Of a stretch of 64,000 nucleotides of DNA, positions 25,777 to 34,913 are shown in pieces. The notes beneath the pieces were generated by a model. That model was not told the origin of the DNA, searched no databases, and saw nothing but the letters and a program-made list of their open reading frames with translations. The translations under genes were made by a program, and so were the position numbers. Positions within the stretch are counted from its first letter, which is position 1. Each line of letters opens with the position of its first letter. The stretch spans positions 140,959 through 204,958 of the forward strand of contig NZ_KB907461.1 in NCBI RefSeq assembly GCF_000382045.1, given 5' to 3'. This DNA comes from Variovorax atrisoli 110B (GTDB taxonomy: Bacteria > Pseudomonadota > Gammaproteobacteria > Burkholderiales > Burkholderiaceae_C).

Positions 25777-26463
25777 ATGAGCAACGTACCCGACATCATC
25801 CGTGACTTCGACCGCGTGCCCGCGAACGTCGTGAAGGAGGCATCGACCTTTCAGCCCGCCATCCTGGCGGACGTCGCCGGACGGCGCGGCGCGATGCATG
25901 GACGCATCAAGGCCTTGCGTCCGAACATGAAAGTCGCCGGCACCGCCTTCACGGTGGAGGTTCGTCCCGGCGACAACCTCATGATTCATGCAGCCATGGC
26001 CATGGCAAAGCCGGGTGACGTGCTCGTCATCGACGGCAAGGGAGACCAGACGGCGGCGCTGATGGGAACCATCATGATGACCGCCTGCAAGAAGCTCGGC
26101 ATTGCCGGCGTGGTCATCGATGGCGCCGCCCGCGACAGCCTGGAAATCGAGGAAATGGACTTCCCCGTCTTCTCCGTGGGAACCAACCCCAACGGTCCGA
26201 CCAAGATGGTGCCCGGCCGTATCGGCCACCCCGTGTCGGTCGGCGGCGTCATCGTGAACCCCGGAGACTTCGTCATCGGCGACGCCGACGGGGTGGTGGT
26301 CGTGGAGCGCGAGAAGATTGAAGGGCTGCTGCCCAGCGCTGCCAAGAAAGTCAAGGACGAGGCGGCTCGCATCGAGGCCATCAAGGGCGGCGACACGAAC
26401 GCCAAGTGGTTGGTGTCCGCACTGCGCGCCGCGGGTGTGCTCAAGGAAGGGGAAGTGCTGTGA
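25777..26463 (+). CDS. RraA-like protein (HMG/CHA aldolase fold)
   Basis: A 228-residue member of the RraA family. In catabolic operons these proteins are usually metal-dependent aldolases for 4-hydroxy-4-methyl-2-oxoglutarate or 4-carboxy-4-hydroxy-2-oxoadipate, or oxaloacetate decarboxylases, rather than RNase E inhibitors. The conserved GVVIDGAARD motif (Arg119, Asp120, binding metal and pyruvate) is intact, as is the upstream PGDVLVIDGKGD. The start at 25777 (MSNVPD) is chosen over 25729. Its stop overlaps the GTG start of the dehydrogenase gene by four bases. A retro-aldol producing pyruvate or oxaloacetate would fit. Confidence 0.86.
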   Translation: MSNVPDIIRDFDRVPANVVKEASTFQPAILADVAGRRGAMHGRIKALRPNMKVAGTAFTVEVRPGDNLMIHAAMAMAKPGDVLVIDGKGDQTAALMGTIMMTACKKLGIAGVVIDGAARDSLEIEEMDFPVFSVGTNPNGPTKMVPGRIGHPVSVGGVIVNPGDFVIGDADGVVVVEREKIEGLLPSAAKKVKDEAARIEAIKGGDTNAKWLVSALRAAGVLKEGEVL

Positions 26464-27386
26464 GCACCATCGTCATCACGGCCGAAGCGATTGCGCCCAG
26501 CGCCGTCGCACTGCTGCAAGGCCATGAGCTCGTCTACACCGGCAAGACGCCCACGCCGGAAGACATCGTCGCCCTGTGCAGGCAGCACAACCCGGCGGCG
26601 ATGATCGTGCGATACGGCAAGGTCGGCGCGGCTGCGATGGATGCGGCTCCCGCTCTGCGCGTCATTTCCAAGCATGGGTCGGGCACCGACAACATCGACA
26701 AGGCAGCGGCCAAGGAACGCGGTATCGAGGTGGTCGCCGCCGTGGGGGCCAACGCCAACGCAGTCGCCGAACATGCATTCGCCTTGCTTCTGGCCTGTGC
26801 CAAGTCGATTCCAGCCGTCGATGCCCGGATGCACGCCGGTCACTGGGAGAAAGCCTCTCACTCCAGCCTCGAACTCTCCGGTCGTACGGTGGGCATCGTG
26901 GGTCTGGGAGCCATCGGCCGTCGTTTCGCTCGGATGGCCGAGGGCTTTGGAATGAAGATCGTCGCGTTCGACCCGTTCGCCAAGGATGTGCCCGACCACG
27001 TGACGCTGGTCGACCTGGAGGAGTTGTTCGCTCGGTCCGACGTCATCTCGCTGCACTGCCCCCTGACGGAGGACAACCAGGGGCTGCTCAACGCGAACAC
27101 GCTCGCGCGTTGCAAGCCTGGAGTCATCATCGTGAACACGGCACGCGGCGCTCTGATCGACGAGGCGGCACTGCTGGATTCCGTGCGCACCGGACACGTC
27201 CGCGCAGCGGGCCTGGACAGCTTCGCCGTGGAGCCCATGGCGCCCGGCCATCCATTCCAGTCCCAACGCGGCTTCGTGTTGAGCCCCCACGTCGGTTCGG
27301 TGACTTCCGACGCGTACATCAACATGGGCGAATCGGCTGCCAGGAACGCGCTCGCCGTGCTCGCCAGGCAGGCTGAAGCGGCCTGA
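26460..27386 (+). CDS. D-2-hydroxyacid dehydrogenase (NAD-dependent)
   Basis: A 308-residue enzyme that interconverts a 2-oxo acid and a D-2-hydroxy acid. The Rossmann motif is VGIVGLGAIGRRFARMAEGF. Catalytic Arg is in NTARGALIDEAALL, Glu in DSFAVEPMAPGHP and His in LSPHVGSVTSDAY. The GTG start at 26460 overlaps the RraA stop (GTGA) and has AAGGAAGGGG upstream; the open frame back to 26406 is a shadow. The coupling suggests that it acts on the substrate or product of the RraA-like aldolase. Confidence 0.9.
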   Translation: MSTIVITAEAIAPSAVALLQGHELVYTGKTPTPEDIVALCRQHNPAAMIVRYGKVGAAAMDAAPALRVISKHGSGTDNIDKAAAKERGIEVVAAVGANANAVAEHAFALLLACAKSIPAVDARMHAGHWEKASHSSLELSGRTVGIVGLGAIGRRFARMAEGFGMKIVAFDPFAKDVPDHVTLVDLEELFARSDVISLHCPLTEDNQGLLNANTLARCKPGVIIVNTARGALIDEAALLDSVRTGHVRAAGLDSFAVEPMAPGHPFQSQRGFVLSPHVGSVTSDAYINMGESAARNALAVLARQAEAA

Positions 27387-27396
27387 GGAGCGTTCC

Positions 27397-28458
27397 ATGC
27401 AGCGATGGAAGCACGCTCCCGAAGGCAGCACCTGGGGCGAATTCGGAGCCGACGACCAGCGAGGCCGGATGAACCTGGTCGACCGTTCGAAGGTTCTTCA
27501 GGGCGTGGCCGAAGTGAAGCTCGGGAAGACCTTCTGTCTGTCGCTGCCTCTGGACGTGCCCGGCGGAATGACGATGAATCCCCGGCGGATGCCGGCGCAG
27601 ACCTTCTCGACCCTGCGCGATGGCAAGAGCGCCGGTGCACAGGGTTTCTGCTGGTCGTACCTCGACGAGGACACGACGCTGACCGATGTGGTCTGCGACG
27701 AGGTGCTGGTCATGAATACGCAGTATTCGACCCAATGGGACAGCCTCGCGCACATGGGCAGTCGCTTCGATGCGGACGGCGACGGCCAGCCCGAAGCCGT
27801 CTTCTACAACGGCTTTCGCGCCGGCGTAGAAATTCGCTCCTCCAAGGAGGCCGAGGGGGCGCCTGTCGACTGGATGCGCTTTCCGGCGCCTCGCGCAGAG
27901 GCATTGGGCATCGAGAACCTGGCCGAACACGGCGTTCAAGGGCGCGGCGTCATGGTCGACCTGGAACACCACATCGGGCGTCGCCGGGAAGCCGTCGGCT
28001 ACGAGCGACTCATGCGCATCCTCGAGCAAGACCGCGTCGAGATCGAGGCTGGGGACATGGTGTGCATCCACACCGGATTCGCCGACACGCTGCTTGCGAT
28101 GAATCGCCAACCGGATCTCAAGAAGCTTCACGAGACGGGCAGCGGGCTGGATGGCAACGACGCCAGGCTGCTGAACTGGATCGTCGATGTGCGTCTTGCA
28201 TGCCTCCTGGCCGACAACCCCGCGGTGGAACTGGTGGTGCCCCGCCTGACGCAGCCCACGCCCATTCGGGGTCCACGGCTGCCGCTGCACGAGCACTGCC
28301 TGTTCAAGAACGGCATTCATCTTGGGGAGTTGTGGCATCTCACACCGTTGGCGAAATGGCTTCGAGAGCATGGACGCTCTCGCTTCCTGCTGACAGCACC
28401 TCCCTTGCGCCTGCCGGGCGCCGTAGGTTCCCCCGCGACCCCTATCGCGACCGTGTAA
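27397..28458 (+). CDS. Cyclase-family metal-dependent hydrolase
   Basis: A 353-residue protein of the cyclase family (related to kynurenine formamidase). The metal-binding region reads NTQYSTQWDSLAHMGSRF; compared with HxGTHxDxxxH, the first two His positions are Gln, a variant known in a subgroup of these proteins. Later blocks include GRGVMVDLEHHIG and EIEAGDMVCIHTGF. It starts ten bases after the dehydrogenase gene. The family opens lactones, amides or formamides, so it may hydrolyse a cyclic precursor before the aldolase step. The substrate is not known. Confidence 0.82.
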   Translation: MQRWKHAPEGSTWGEFGADDQRGRMNLVDRSKVLQGVAEVKLGKTFCLSLPLDVPGGMTMNPRRMPAQTFSTLRDGKSAGAQGFCWSYLDEDTTLTDVVCDEVLVMNTQYSTQWDSLAHMGSRFDADGDGQPEAVFYNGFRAGVEIRSSKEAEGAPVDWMRFPAPRAEALGIENLAEHGVQGRGVMVDLEHHIGRRREAVGYERLMRILEQDRVEIEAGDMVCIHTGFADTLLAMNRQPDLKKLHETGSGLDGNDARLLNWIVDVRLACLLADNPAVELVVPRLTQPTPIRGPRLPLHEHCLFKNGIHLGELWHLTPLAKWLREHGRSRFLLTAPPLRLPGAVGSPATPIATV

Positions 28459-28548
28459 CCCGCACGCTCGTACAGACGGCATCGCGGACCGAGGGGCCGC
28501 GTGGGAAGTCGCTGCCTCTGACCAATACCCTTTTTACTGGAGACAAAA

Positions 28549-29517
28549 ATGAAGCAATGGATGAAGCCCGCCCTGACCGCAGCCGCAATTGCGCTTGGCC
28601 TGGTCGGCGCAGCGCATGCGCAATGGCCCGACAAGCCCATCAAGCTGGTCGTGCCCTACCCGGCAGGCGGCGCAGCAGACAACACGGCGCGTATCCTGGC
28701 GCAGTACCTCGGCGAGCGGCTCAAGCAGCAAATCATCGTCGACAACCGCCCGGGGGCGAGCGGGACGATCGGCGCCTCGTATGTGGCAAAGGCACCTGCC
28801 GATGGCTACACGCTGCTCCTGGACGCGACCTCTTACACGGTGAATCCGAGCCTCTTCCCCAAGCTCAACTATGACCCCGCGAAGGAACTCGCCCCGGTCT
28901 CGCTCATCATGCAGGTTCCACTGCTCATGGTCGTGCCCGCCAACTCCCCGTATGCCTCGGTTGCGGATGTCGTGAAAGCAGCGAAGGCCACTCCTGGAAA
29001 GCTCACTTATGCGTCCGCCGGCAGCGGCGGCGCCCAGCACCTGGCGGCGGAGTTGTTCTCCCAGAACGAGAAGATCTCGATGACGCACATTCCGTACAAG
29101 GGTGGGGCGCCGGCACTGACGGACCTGATCGGCGGACAGGTCGACCTGATGTTCAGCGCGACCACGGCGAGCGGAGCGTTCGTGAAGGGCGGCAAGCTAA
29201 AGCCGCTGGCCATCACGTCGTCCAAGCGGCAGGAAGGCTGGCCCCAGGTTCCGACTGTCGGGGAGAGCGGCCTCAAGGGTTTCGAAGTGAACGAATGGAA
29301 CGGCCTGTTCGCGCCGGCGGGCACGCCCCGTCCCATCCTCGATCGCCTCGAAACCGAGACTCGCGCCGTCGTTGCAGACAAGGCTGTGGCGAGTCGCTTC
29401 GCCGAGATGGGGGTTCAAGGTGTGGGCTCAAGTTCCAAGGACTTTGCGGCATTCGTGAAGTCGGAGACCACCAAGTGGGCTGGCGTCATCAAGGGCGGCA
29501 ACATCAAGGTCGATTGA
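28549..29517 (+). CDS. Bug/TctC family periplasmic substrate-binding receptor
   Basis: A 322-residue receptor with a clear signal peptide (MKQWMKPALTAAAIALGLVG, cleavage near AHAQ). The first loop reads WPDKPIKLVVPYPAGGAADN, followed by IIVDNRPGASGTIGASYVAK and ADGYTLLLDATS. It lies 90 bases after the cyclase gene and 27 before a further Bug gene. It differs enough from the neighbouring copies that it is not a recent duplicate. Confidence 0.92.
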   Translation: MKQWMKPALTAAAIALGLVGAAHAQWPDKPIKLVVPYPAGGAADNTARILAQYLGERLKQQIIVDNRPGASGTIGASYVAKAPADGYTLLLDATSYTVNPSLFPKLNYDPAKELAPVSLIMQVPLLMVVPANSPYASVADVVKAAKATPGKLTYASAGSGGAQHLAAELFSQNEKISMTHIPYKGGAPALTDLIGGQVDLMFSATTASGAFVKGGKLKPLAITSSKRQEGWPQVPTVGESGLKGFEVNEWNGLFAPAGTPRPILDRLETETRAVVADKAVASRFAEMGVQGVGSSSKDFAAFVKSETTKWAGVIKGGNIKVD

Positions 29518-29544
29518 TTCGTAGCGCACAGAGTGGAGAGATAC

Positions 29545-30528
29545 ATGTCGAAAGCACCCTCACTGGCGCCGATTCTGGGGCTTGCCCTTGTGGCCGCCCT
29601 GGCCGTCAACGTCTCGGCTCACGCCGCTGACACCTATCCGAACAAGGCGGTCAAGGTCGTCGTTCCCTATCCTCCCGGCGGCGCGGTGGACCAGGTCACA
29701 CGCCGCGTCGCGCAGAAGCTCACCGAGCAAACCGGACAGAGCTTCTTCATCGACAACAAGGCGGGAGGAACCGGCACCATCGGCATCGGTCAAGTCGTGC
29801 GGTCGGCACCGGATGGCTACACCCTGGTGGCGAACGATCTGACCTATTCCATCCTGCCGTACGTATTCAAGAAGCTGCCGTGGGACCATGACCACGACCT
29901 GGTTCCCATCGCAGCATTCAACTTCGCCCCGGTGGCTGTGGTCGTCGCAAGCGATTCGAAGTTCAAGACACTGGCAGACCTCGTCGCGTATGCGAAGGCC
30001 AACCCCGGCAAACTGAACTACGGCACCGGTGGCTCCGGAACCATGCCGCACTTCGGAACCGAGGCGTTGAAGCGTGCGGCGGGCTTCGAGGCGACGCACG
30101 TCCCTTTCAAGGGCAACGGTGAAGCCACGATGGCGCTGCTGGGAAACCAGATCGACTTCCAGTTGGCTTCGACGGCAGGCATCATCAGCCAGGTCAAAGG
30201 AGGCAAGGTCCGCCTCCTGGCGATCAGCGGCGCCAAACGCCTGAATGCACTGCCCGACGTGCCGACCTTCGCCGAGGCCGGATTCAAAGGCTACAGCGTC
30301 GTGAACTTCACGGGCCTATGGACCCCGAAGGGCACGCCTGCGCCAGTCGTCGCCAAGCTTCAGAAAGAGATCGTGGCGGCAATGGCGAGCAAGGACGTCC
30401 AGGAATTCGCCGAGAGCATCGGCTCGGTTCCGAACGTTCTGAGCGGCGATGAGTTCACCAAACTGCTGCGAGAGAACTCGCGGCTTTGGGGACAAGTCGC
30501 CGAATCGGCCCAGATCGAGAAGCAGTGA
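29545..30528 (+). CDS. Bug/TctC family periplasmic substrate-binding receptor
   Basis: A 327-residue receptor. The start at 29545 (MSKAPSLAPILG) is preceded by GGAGAG; an ATG at 29533 is the alternative. The signal peptide ends near AHAAD. The mature part begins YPNKAVKVVVPYPPGGAVDQ, followed by FIDNKAGGTGTIGIGQVV and PDGYTLVANDL. It is the last gene of this operon and stands directly beside another Bug gene. Tandem receptors may hold paralogous ligand ranges. Confidence 0.92.
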   Translation: MSKAPSLAPILGLALVAALAVNVSAHAADTYPNKAVKVVVPYPPGGAVDQVTRRVAQKLTEQTGQSFFIDNKAGGTGTIGIGQVVRSAPDGYTLVANDLTYSILPYVFKKLPWDHDHDLVPIAAFNFAPVAVVVASDSKFKTLADLVAYAKANPGKLNYGTGGSGTMPHFGTEALKRAAGFEATHVPFKGNGEATMALLGNQIDFQLASTAGIISQVKGGKVRLLAISGAKRLNALPDVPTFAEAGFKGYSVVNFTGLWTPKGTPAPVVAKLQKEIVAAMASKDVQEFAESIGSVPNVLSGDEFTKLLRENSRLWGQVAESAQIEKQ

Positions 30529-30735
30529 TGACGGCGGGGGGAGGCGTGTTCTTCCTGGGGCAGCTGGGGGGCGTTGACATCAAGCTCGTCCTGGGGGCTG
30601 GCCAGGTCGAGAACGCGCTTCGCGCGAATGCCGAGATGAGCAGTTGCTGGAGGGCTGCTTTCGATGTGAGTAGAACTTCCGCTTAGCGCCCGGTGCAAAA
30701 CTTCAAGAGGGTTCAATGATTGACCGCTTGCGTTG

Positions 30736-30775
30736 AAAAAGCGGCTGCCCGCCGTGGCCTAACAGCGAGCAGCCG
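30736..30775 (-). terminator. Rho-independent terminator of the amidohydrolase operon
   Basis: Read on the minus strand, CGGCTGC (30775-30769) pairs with GCAGCCG (30748-30742) around a 20-base loop and is followed by one C and five T (30740-30736). It begins 13 bases after the amidohydrolase stop, where a terminator is expected. It also separates this operon from the converging Bug operon. Confidence 0.7.
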
Positions 30776-30787
30776 GACCAGCCGGGG

Positions 30788-32128
30788 TCAGTGCATTTCC
30801 GCCAAGGCTTCCTTAATGCCCTGTTCCTGCAGCGGTGCGTCGGCGCCTTCCAGATGCAGTGCCGCCTGCCGTGGAACAGGCGTAGCGCAGTCCTTATGGA
30901 TCACGCCATCCTTCATGACTAACTGAACCTTGGCCGGGTCCGTCAACAGAGAAAGATCCTCCAACGGGTCGCCGTCGATGAGAACGACGTCCGCAAGAAA
31001 CCCCGCCTTCAACTGACCGAGTTCATCTGGCCGCTGCATGATTTGGCCGCCCAGTCGGGTCGCAGCCGTCAGCGCTTCCTTCGCTGTCATGCCGATGTAG
31101 TCGACAAAGTACTGCAGATCGTTGGCATTGGTGCCATGGGGCATCCACGCAAAGCCGTAATCACCGCCCGGCAGGATGCGAATGCCGCGCTTGTGCATCT
31201 CGCGCAACGAGGCTGATGCGATTTCCAGTTCGCGCTTATAGCCCATTTGAGTGGCGACGGCTTCGGTGATGCCGTACTCGGCCGCGTTGTAGGTCGTACG
31301 AATGAGCCACCCGATGCCGGGCGCGACGAAGTGCTGGTCCTTGGCCGCCTCCAGCATGTCCAACGCTTCCGAATCGGCAAAGCTGGCGTGGTAGACCATT
31401 TCAATGCCGTGGCGCACACACTGCTTGACCGATTCGCTGGAGCGCGCATGCGCTGCCATGCGTTTGCCGTAGCGCTTGGCTTCCTGCGCCAGCATGGCTA
31501 CTTCGTCGTCCGCAAACGGCGACATTTCGGCCGGAAGGCCGGCGATGTACTCGCCGGACAGATTGATCTTCAGGTGATCAACGCCGTACTTGATAAAGGT
31601 GCGGGCCGACTTGCGGATCTCTTCGGGGCCGCAGCACACGCTGCCGAAGCTGAGCTCCTCAAATTTCATGTGTGGCAATGTGTTGTCGCCCAGCGCGCCG
31701 ATGGTGGTGATCTCCTGGCTGCCGGCGAGGTAGCGTGGGCCTGGAAATTCACCTGCGTCGATGGCGTTGCGCAAGACCACGTCCAGCCGCGGCTTGGCCG
31801 CTGCGGCACCGATCGCGGAGGTCCATCCCATGTCGAGGTAGCGCTTGGCAACGCGCACGCACCAGAGCATGTGCTCCTCAGGCGGCATGAACTGAATGGC
31901 CGCGAGCGAAGGCTGGTCGTTCCATGAGAAGTGCGTGTGGGCCTCGGTCATCCCCGGCATGAGAAAGCGGCCCTTGCCATCGATCACGCGCGCATCGTCG
32001 GTGCTCGCGCGCTTTGGAAAGCGAGCGACTTCTACGATGCGCTTTCCTTCGACGAGAAGGTCGCCGGTAAATGTATCTTCGCCCGAGCCGTCGAAGATGC
32101 GGACATTGGTGAATGCAATACGGGTCAT
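30788..32128 (-). CDS. Amidohydrolase-family protein
   Basis: A 446-residue metal-dependent hydrolase with the imidazolonepropionase/prolidase-like layout. The first metal site is GMTEAHTHFSWND (HxH). A Lys in DHLKINLSGEY, a His in MAAHARSSESV and another in EMVYHASFAD complete the usual metal shell. The C-terminal LKAGFLADVVLIDGDPLED is typical of the family. The start at 32128 (MTRIAFTNV) has GGAGAC eight bases in front; the longer frame to 32323 is a shadow. It is third in the FAH - alpha/beta hydrolase - amidohydrolase operon, which suggests stepwise hydrolysis of one compound. Confidence 0.87.
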   Translation of the reverse strand: MTRIAFTNVRIFDGSGEDTFTGDLLVEGKRIVEVARFPKRASTDDARVIDGKGRFLMPGMTEAHTHFSWNDQPSLAAIQFMPPEEHMLWCVRVAKRYLDMGWTSAIGAAAAKPRLDVVLRNAIDAGEFPGPRYLAGSQEITTIGALGDNTLPHMKFEELSFGSVCCGPEEIRKSARTFIKYGVDHLKINLSGEYIAGLPAEMSPFADDEVAMLAQEAKRYGKRMAAHARSSESVKQCVRHGIEMVYHASFADSEALDMLEAAKDQHFVAPGIGWLIRTTYNAAEYGITEAVATQMGYKRELEIASASLREMHKRGIRILPGGDYGFAWMPHGTNANDLQYFVDYIGMTAKEALTAATRLGGQIMQRPDELGQLKAGFLADVVLIDGDPLEDLSLLTDPAKVQLVMKDGVIHKDCATPVPRQAALHLEGADAPLQEQGIKEALAEMH

Positions 32129-32189
32129 CGTTGTCTCCTCCGGCTTGCGGTGCCGGCCATAGGTTGTCGAACTGGAATCCGGAGCTGGC

Positions 32190-32978
32190 TCAGGGCAGTG
32201 CCGCGTAGAAGGCTTCAAGCTCTTGGGCGCAGCGCTGTGGCTGCTCGAAAGTCGTCCAGTGCCCGCATCCTTCAAGCACGACGAGGCGGCTGCCTGCGAT
32301 GCGTTCCTGCATGGTGCGGACATTGACCGCGGGGGCTACGCCATCCTGGTCGCCGGTGACCAGGAGCGTTGGCACATCGATGCGTTCGAGCACAGCCGAT
32401 TGCGCCTCGGCGAGCGCTGCACAGCTTTGCGCATAGCCTTCGGGCGACTGGCGCATCACGCTCTCGCGCACCAGCGCGAGCACTGCCGGCTGCTGCTCCT
32501 TTGTCTGTGTGCTCGTCGCGCCTTTCACGATGGCATCGGCAATCTCCTGCATGGCCGCCACACCGCCGCGCGCCGCGTTGGCACGGGCCGCGATGTTGGG
32601 GCGCGCGGCCTCGGGAGGCGCAGCCAGCGGGCCGAACAGCGCCAGCGATTTCAGGGTGCCAGGCCTGCGCAGTGCCAGGTGCTGGGCGACGATCGTGCCC
32701 ATCGAGTGCGCCATCACATGCACCGACTCTATGTCGAGCTTCGAGAGAAGCCGCGTCATCGTCTCCACGTAGTGCTCGATCGACAGCGTCTGGCCGTCGG
32801 CGGGCAGCGGTGACCTCGCGCTGCCCGGCAGGTCGGGTCTGATGCGGCGAAAGCCACCGAGCGCCGGCAGTATGGGTGTCCAGTTGTTCGACGAACCGCC
32901 CAGCCCGTGGATGCACAGCAGCGCCGCGCCTTCGCCATCGATCTCGACAGTCAGATCATTCAGGATTTGAGTCGTCAT
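32190..32978 (-). CDS. Alpha/beta hydrolase
   Basis: A 262-residue serine hydrolase. It shows the oxyanion loop LCIHGLGGSSNNW, the nucleophile elbow VMAHSMGTIVA (Ser), an acidic residue in LLVTGDQDGVAPAV and His in LEGCGHWTTFEQP, so the triad is complete. The start at 32978 has AAGGGG before it. Such enzymes in catabolic operons hydrolyse enol lactones (3-oxoadipate enol-lactonase type) or C-C bonds of ring-cleavage products. It lies ten bases after the FAH-family gene. Confidence 0.9.
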   Translation of the reverse strand: MTTQILNDLTVEIDGEGAALLCIHGLGGSSNNWTPILPALGGFRRIRPDLPGSARSPLPADGQTLSIEHYVETMTRLLSKLDIESVHVMAHSMGTIVAQHLALRRPGTLKSLALFGPLAAPPEAARPNIAARANAARGGVAAMQEIADAIVKGATSTQTKEQQPAVLALVRESVMRQSPEGYAQSCAALAEAQSAVLERIDVPTLLVTGDQDGVAPAVNVRTMQERIAGSRLVVLEGCGHWTTFEQPQRCAQELEAFYAALP

Positions 32979-32988
32979 GCACACCCCT

Positions 32989-33858
32989 TCAGACGAACTT
33001 GTTCTCGATGGTGCCGAGTCGGTCGATTTCCACGCGCACGACGTCGCCCGCACGCAGGTAGCGCGGCGGGCTCATGCCCATGCCTACGCCGGCGGGCGTG
33101 CCAGTGGCGATGACGTCTCCGGGGTAGAGGGTGATGCCGCGCGAGACGGTCTCGATCAACGTGGGAATGTCAAAGATCATGTTCTCGGTCGGACCGTCTT
33201 GGCGCATCTCGCCGTTGACCCAGCAACGCACGCGCGTCTTGGTACCGTCGAACTCATCCGCGGTAATGATCCATGGTCCCATGGGGCAAAAGGTGTCGAA
33301 AGACTTGCCCATGTCCCACTGCCCATGGCGCATCTGAACGTCGCGGGCGGTCACGTCGTTGACGACCGTGTAGCCGAACACATGCGACATCGCAACGGCA
33401 CGAGCGATGTTCTTGCCTCCCTTGCCGATCACGACGGCCAGTTCGGCTTCGTAGTCGATCTGCGTCGACACCTCGGAAGGCACAAGCACGTCGTCATAGG
33501 GGCCGACGACGCACTCGGGTACCTTGGTGAAGACAATGGGCCACTCGTCGGTCTTGGCTGCGTTGTCCTTGAACACCGAGGCAGACAGTTCCTTGGCATG
33601 AGCGTGGTAGTTGCGGCCCACACACCAGAGATTGCGGCGCGGTTTGGGAAGCGGCGCATCCAGCACCACGTCGGCCAGCTTGACCGCAGGCCCGGACGCT
33701 TCCGGGAGCGAGCCGCCCTCGGCCAGGGATTCGATCAGCGTCAGCGCGCCACTATCGGCTTGGAGCTGGGTGAGTTGCAATGGGGTGATGGTCTTCCCGT
33801 CGGCGGAAACGAGGCCGACCTTTCGGTCGCCGTTGCTTGTAAAAGTGGCGATTCGCAT
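32989..33858 (-). CDS. Fumarylacetoacetate hydrolase family protein
   Basis: A 289-residue FAH-family enzyme. The metal-binding motif is in STQIDYEAELAVVIGKGG (ExE), and VVNDVTARDVQMRHGQW and GDVIATGTPAGVGMGMSPP are conserved blocks of the C-terminal catalytic domain. Members cleave or hydrate 2-oxo acids such as acylpyruvates or 2-oxopent-4-enoate-type compounds, or decarboxylate them. It is the first gene of the operon, divergent from the AraC gene at 34044. The role would be late in a ring-cleavage type pathway. Confidence 0.92.
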   Translation of the reverse strand: MRIATFTSNGDRKVGLVSADGKTITPLQLTQLQADSGALTLIESLAEGGSLPEASGPAVKLADVVLDAPLPKPRRNLWCVGRNYHAHAKELSASVFKDNAAKTDEWPIVFTKVPECVVGPYDDVLVPSEVSTQIDYEAELAVVIGKGGKNIARAVAMSHVFGYTVVNDVTARDVQMRHGQWDMGKSFDTFCPMGPWIITADEFDGTKTRVRCWVNGEMRQDGPTENMIFDIPTLIETVSRGITLYPGDVIATGTPAGVGMGMSPPRYLRAGDVVRVEIDRLGTIENKFV

Positions 33859-34043
33859 GAAGGTTTGCTCCTGTGTATTAGCGAGGCGCCAACTTTAGGA
33901 ATCGCGAGCCGAGCGCGCTTATCGAGCGATCCGGCGGCGTATCAAATCGTCTGGTGTGGTCCTAAGGACTTACCCCAGGCGCTATGCCGGTCAGGGTTGC
34001 GGGGAGGAACAATCACATCAATCCACCTCGATGAAGCACTCAG

Positions 34044-34913
34044 ATGCAGGAAGCCTATGCACTCCACGAAGGCGCGTTCGGCACGGCAATCGTCCTGGAG
34101 GCGAGCGCCAATCTGGTGTCGCATGCACATTCGGAAACGCAGCTCGCCCTTTGGCTGGGCGGCGCGCGTGCCTGCGCGCACGTCGGTACGGAAATCGTGC
34201 CCTACAGCGAAAGCGTGGCGCTAGGCGTCAATGCGTTTGAGGCGCACGACATGGTGCGCCTGGACGACAACGGTTCGAGCCTGTTCATCGTCTTCATGAT
34301 CAAAAAGGACTGGCTCGATGAGCTTGGTCAGGCGAAGGACCGCAGCTTCCGGTTTCCGTCACCGCGGGTTCCCATCAGCGACGCGTTGCGCCGTTCGTGC
34401 TGGCGGGTACTGGATCTGATGATCTCCGCTGGCGGCGGACGCAAGCAGATCGACAACGAAGTGGAGCGCTTGCTGGAAGCGGCCATTGCGGCGTCTACGA
34501 TCGGCGTCGATGCGCCCGCTGTGGGGGGCGGCATTGGCGTTACCCTGGACCATCGCCTGCGCGCAGCTATCGCTCATATGCGGGCGCACGTGTCTGAAAA
34601 GACGACCATCGATGAAATTGCCGCCAAGGTTGGGCTGTCGCGCGCCCATTTCTTTGCGCTGTTCCGTGACCAGCTGCACACGACGCCGCAGGTGTTCTGG
34701 AGTGGGGTAAGAGTCGAGGAGGCGATGCGGCGCGTCAGCGAAGGTGGCGAACTTACAGATGTGGCACTCGATCTGGGGTTTTCAGCCCCCGGCAATTTCT
34801 CGCGCTTCTTCAAGGAACACACCGGGATTTCACCCTCGATTTTCAAGCGAGCTACACGCGCACCTTCGCCAGTCACTGTCACGGGAATACCGAGAGAAGG
34901 CCAGTCGTCTTAG
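34044..34913 (+). CDS. AraC-family transcriptional regulator
   Basis: A 289-residue regulator. The N-terminal 150 residues form a cupin-like sensing domain (SHAHSETQLALWLGGARACA). The C-terminal double helix-turn-helix begins at RLRAAIAHMRAHVSEKTTID, with IAAKVGLSRAHFFALFRDQL and ALDLGFSAPGNFSRFFKEHT as the two recognition parts. It is divergent from the FAH operon with a 185-bp shared upstream region and probably activates it. The inducer is unknown. Confidence 0.9.
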   Translation: MQEAYALHEGAFGTAIVLEASANLVSHAHSETQLALWLGGARACAHVGTEIVPYSESVALGVNAFEAHDMVRLDDNGSSLFIVFMIKKDWLDELGQAKDRSFRFPSPRVPISDALRRSCWRVLDLMISAGGGRKQIDNEVERLLEAAIAASTIGVDAPAVGGGIGVTLDHRLRAAIAHMRAHVSEKTTIDEIAAKVGLSRAHFFALFRDQLHTTPQVFWSGVRVEEAMRRVSEGGELTDVALDLGFSAPGNFSRFFKEHTGISPSIFKRATRAPSPVTVTGIPREGQSS

